Shown here piece by piece: positions 21,139 through 23,339 of a DNA stretch of 23,339 nucleotides (position 1 is its first letter; each line of letters starts with the position of its first letter). The stretch is from NCBI GenBank assembly GCA_964517175.1, contig CAZFBU010000063.1, forward strand, positions 1 to 23,339, in the 5' to 3' direction. The notes below the pieces were generated by a model, which did no database searches, was not told the origin of the DNA, and worked only from the letters and a program-made list of their open reading frames with translations. A program made the translations under genes and the position numbers. This stretch comes from JADJNW01 sp964517175 (GTDB taxonomy: Bacteria > Bacteroidota > Bacteroidia > Chitinophagales > Saprospiraceae).

Positions 21139-22392
21139 CTATTGCCCGATGAACACCTTGCAGGCCAAAATGGTGAAATCATCAGGGTACGTCTTGTCGC
21201 CTTTAAATGCTTCGATGCGCTCCATCAGCCGCCGGTTGAACTCCGTTGCCGACAAGTCGTAATTTGCTTTTACAAAGTTGTACAGCATTTTCTCGCTAAA
21301 AAATTCGTCATTTTTATTCCGCAAGTCGGTAATGCCATCGGTATATGCCAGTATCATCGCATCCTCGCGAATTTCGCACTCACCGACTTCCACTTCCGGC
21401 AGTTCGGTGAAGGAGCCCAGCATGGTGCAGCCTTTATCCAGCAGGAAAAAGTCGTCAACCGTTGCCACAACCGGCGGATTGTGCCCGGCATTGACGTAGC
21501 GCAGCATCTGATTGGGTACGTCGTACTCGGCAATAAAAAAGGTGATAAACCAATTGCCACCGGTGATCAGGTTGACCGATTTATTCAAATCGCGGATAAA
21601 CTCATCCAGCCCGGTGCGCTTGGCGATCAGCGTGTGGAAATTTGCCTGAAAATTTGCCATCAGCAGCGCCGCCGAAACGCCCTTGCCGGAAATATCGCCG
21701 ATGCAAAAAACTATTTTCCCGTCTTCAAATTCAATAAAATCAAAATAATCGCCCCCCACCCCCATCTGCGGTTTGTAAATGCTCGACAAATCGTAGCACG
21801 CTTTGCTCGGCAAGCTCTTGGGAATGAGCAACCGCTGCATTTCGCTGGCCAGTTCCATCTCGCGCCGGAGGCGTTCCTGCTCCAGTTGGCGCTTGAAGAG
21901 CCGCTTGTTTTCAATGGCAACGGCGATGATATTGGTAATGGTCGTAATGAATTGTACCTTGCTGTACATGTCCTCATCTTCGCCGAAACCTCCGATAAAA
22001 ACGTACGCGATCGGATGATCTTTGTGCCGTACGGGAATGACGACGTCGAACTCGCGCACGATGGCCGGATCCGAGGCTTCGATGTTGCGCAGGAAGGTAT
22101 ATTTTTCGAGATGCCCGGTAATTTCCGATTTTGCCAGGTTTTCGGATTCGCCCAGTGAAGCCGCCAACGACCAGCCGTCATCGCTCCGCACAAAAAGCGC
22201 CATTTTCTTTACGCTCAGTTCCCAACTCAAAAACGACTGATACATTTGGAACAACTCCCGTGCCGGAACGTTGCTATTGATTGCCTGTGTGATATTCAAC
22301 AGCCGGTTTATCTGAAGTTGCTTCAGGTTTAGCTCGCGCTCCAGCGCCTCAATTTTTGATAACCCGCTTTTTATATTTGAAAAACCAGACAT
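21139..22392 (-). CDS. GAF - PP2C (SpoIIE/RsbU-type) serine phosphatase
   Basis: This 417-residue cytoplasmic protein begins with a coiled coil (residues 8-35). A GAF-like sensor follows at about 38-165 (ITQAINSNVPARELFQMYQSFL...IAYVFIGGFGED...ITNIIAVAIENKRLF), then a helical connector (166-190, with EMQRLLIP typical before SpoIIE domains). The PP2C SpoIIE domain runs from about 195 to the end. Metal ligands are visible: Asp215 in GGDYFDF, Asp233 in IGDISGKGVSAALLMA, Asp352 in AYTDGITD and the Asp pair 404-405 in YPDDFTILA; NAGHNPP (301-307) is also conserved. Relatives such as RsbU dephosphorylate an anti-sigma-factor antagonist. No STAS or anti-sigma gene is in the window. The start at 22392 fits the family and follows a -7-like box. 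Confidence 0.92.
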   Translation of the reverse strand: MSGFSNIKSGLSKIEALERELNLKQLQINRLLNITQAINSNVPARELFQMYQSFLSWELSVKKMALFVRSDDGWSLAASLGESENLAKSEITGHLEKYTFLRNIEASDPAIVREFDVVIPVRHKDHPIAYVFIGGFGEDEDMYSKVQFITTITNIIAVAIENKRLFKRQLEQERLRREMELASEMQRLLIPKSLPSKACYDLSSIYKPQMGVGGDYFDFIEFEDGKIVFCIGDISGKGVSAALLMANFQANFHTLIAKRTGLDEFIRDLNKSVNLITGGNWFITFFIAEYDVPNQMLRYVNAGHNPPVVATVDDFFLLDKGCTMLGSFTELPEVEVGECEIREDAMILAYTDGITDLRNKNDEFFSEKMLYNFVKANYDLSATEFNRRLMERIEAFKGDKTYPDDFTILACKVFIGQ

Positions 22393-22437
22393 TGTTCATT
22401 TGTAGTTCTGAAGGTAAAAAACGTGAATCTTCTACAA

Positions 22438-22445
22438 TAAAGATA
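22438..22445 (-). promoter_or_regulatory. Candidate -7 box of the PP2C gene
   Basis: TAAAGATA on the plus strand reads TATCTTTA on the minus strand, one mismatch from TAnnTTTG, 45 bases before the ATG at 22392. It lies in the 111-base divergent gap shared with the hydrolase gene. No clear -33 element. Confidence 0.35.
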
Positions 22446-22464
22446 GAAAAAACACAACTTCCTT

Positions 22465-22472
22465 TATATTTT
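22465..22472 (+). promoter_or_regulatory. Candidate -7 box of the alpha/beta hydrolase gene
   Basis: TATATTTT differs from TAnnTTTG only in the last base and lies 31 bases before the ATG at 22504. No -33 TTTG is seen at the usual distance, so support is weak. Confidence 0.3.
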
Positions 22473-22503
22473 TAGCGACAAAACAAATTTTCAACCCAAA
22501 CGC

Positions 22504-23316
22504 ATGAAATTTACAACTTACAAGGATAAGCAAGTGACCTACTCTTCGGAAGGGAAAGGCACGCCGATTGTGTTGCTGCACGGATTTTGCGAAGACAGCT
22601 TTGTCTGGAAAGATTACAAGGACGAATTCGTGGATGCCGGTTATCGGGTTATTTGCATTGATCTGCCGGGGTTTGGCGGTAGCGAGTTGCCGGAGAAGGC
22701 ATCGATTGAATACTATGCGGCAGCAGTAAACGCGGTGATTGACGACCTTGGGTTGCCCAAAATCATCCTCGTTGGGCACTCTATGGGCGGCTATACAGCG
22801 CTGGCTTTCGCCGAAAAGCATGCCGGCAAACTACTGGGGCTGGGCATGTTCCATTCCCATCCGGCTGCGGATGATCCGGAGAAGCTGGAAGGGCGCCAAC
22901 GCAGCATCGAAGTGGTACGGGCGAAGGGTGCAGCCTTGTATGTAAAACAACTTATTCCGGGCTTTTTCTACGAAAAATTTGCGCGCAGCAATACATTTCT
23001 GGTGGATAAATTGATCCATCGTGCTGCCCGCTACAACCCGGAGGGCATTATTGCAGCGTTGGAAGCAATGGCAAGCCGACCAGATCGTTCGGAAGTATTG
23101 CGCCATCTGGAACAACCGGTACTGTTTATTGTCGGCAAAGAAGACCAGGCGATACCATCGGAACCCGCTATGGCACAAACGACGATGGCAGAAACGGCCT
23201 CTATTCTAATCATGGAAAATGTAGGACATATGGGTATGTTTGAAGCTAAAAAACTGACCCAGCAGGCAATTTTGAAGTTTGCGGAGTTTTGTGTGCAATT
23301 GGCGCACAGCGAATGA
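22504..23316 (+). CDS. Alpha/beta hydrolase
   Basis: This 270-residue protein shows the alpha/beta hydrolase fold in order: PIVLLHGFCEDSFVW (21-35) with the HG oxyanion loop, VICIDLPGFGGSE (49-61), the nucleophile elbow VGHSMGG (Ser93), IVGKEDQAIP (Asp214) and ENVGHMGMFE (His242). The catalytic triad is complete. The sequence pattern is that of the broad esterase/lipase/haloalkane-dehalogenase-like group (Abhydrolase_1/6); the substrate cannot be inferred. No signal peptide is present. It is divergent from the PP2C gene and followed directly by a heptamer repeat at the window edge. Confidence 0.9.
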   Translation: MKFTTYKDKQVTYSSEGKGTPIVLLHGFCEDSFVWKDYKDEFVDAGYRVICIDLPGFGGSELPEKASIEYYAAAVNAVIDDLGLPKIILVGHSMGGYTALAFAEKHAGKLLGLGMFHSHPAADDPEKLEGRQRSIEVVRAKGAALYVKQLIPGFFYEKFARSNTFLVDKLIHRAARYNPEGIIAALEAMASRPDRSEVLRHLEQPVLFIVGKEDQAIPSEPAMAQTTMAETASILIMENVGHMGMFEAKKLTQQAILKFAEFCVQLAHSE

Positions 23317-23320
23317 GGTC

Positions 23321-23339
23321 GAAGTGGGAAGTGGGAAGT
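23321..23339. repeat. Heptamer tandem repeat running off the window edge
   Basis: GAAGTGG, GAAGTGG, GAAGT: two full seven-base units and part of a third, starting four bases after the hydrolase stop and cut by the window end. In the same phase as the repeat at 16877 the unit is GGAAGTG, identical to that array's first unit. Confidence 0.55.

Noticed and set aside
21028..22158. A 376-codon plus-strand frame opposite the PP2C gene
   Set aside because: Antisense shadow of the GAF-PP2C gene, whose metal-binding motifs are all intact on the minus strand.
1..23339. Mobile elements, CRISPR arrays, tRNA or rRNA genes, phage genes
   Set aside because: Looked for transposase or integrase proteins, regular direct repeats with spacers and structural RNA signatures; none was seen apart from the two short heptamer repeats.

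Overview
The window is ordinary chromosomal DNA of a member of the phylum Bacteroidota, plausibly from the Saprospira/Chitinophaga side of the phylum; the rank below phylum is a guess. Several things point there. Promoters carry the TAnnTTTG -7 element typical of Bacteroidota (16155-16162, 9358-9365, 14514-14521 on the minus strand). There are no clear Shine-Dalgarno sequences. The families are ones common in that phylum: a PorT-like outer-membrane barrel, a BamA/TamA-like barrel with the 'ELADRNFN' segment, a CBS-ACT protein close to NAD kinase, and a large Asp-box (BNR/VPS10-like) exported protein. No rRNA, tRNA, CRISPR array, transposase, integrase or phage gene was seen.

Layout. Bases 1-93 may be the tail of a gene cut by the window edge. 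Bases 122-1507 form a compact four-gene toxin-antitoxin island on the plus strand: an antitoxin-like protein, a MazF/PemK RNase, a minimal nucleotidyltransferase and a HEPN (UPF0332-like) protein. It has its own promoter, a candidate operator and a strong bidirectional terminator. Bases 1548-4724 (minus) encode a 1058-residue exported Asp-box protein. Bases 4966-6407 (plus) hold a metal-dependent cyclase/hydrolase overlapping an unrecognised two-helix membrane protein. Then come a sugar-phosphate nucleotidyltransferase-like protein (6497-7399, plus) and, convergent with it, a DASS/SLC13 anion transporter (7471-8949, minus).

Bases 9370-11532 (plus) carry exonuclease III, a GNAT acetyltransferase and an outer-membrane barrel. 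The barrel's stop codon overlaps that of a convergent operon (13091-11529, minus) made of a CBS-pair protein and a thioredoxin-like/UspA fusion; a Crp/Fnr-style palindrome lies upstream. A flippase-like LPG-synthase transmembrane protein (minus) is followed by a plus-strand pair, a GlsB/YeaQ small membrane protein and a von Willebrand A protein, and then tsaB with its own promoter and a probable TTG start.

From 22392 down to 16977 five minus-strand genes follow: a GAF-PP2C (RsbU-type) phosphatase, a TM2-TPR-SHOCT protein, a CBS-ACT protein, a one-POTRA BamA-like barrel and NAD kinase, with a 15-bp-stem terminator after the CBS-ACT gene. An alpha/beta hydrolase (22504-23316, plus) closes the window.

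The most unusual parts are the stacked two-module toxin-antitoxin operon, the thioredoxin-fold/UspA fusion paired with a CBS protein behind a possible Crp/Fnr site, the VWA protein paired with GlsB without its usual AAA+ partner, the TM2-TPR-SHOCT architecture, and a heptameric GGAAGTN repeat after two separate genes. None of these is proven to be a new system; much of the window is housekeeping or stress physiology.
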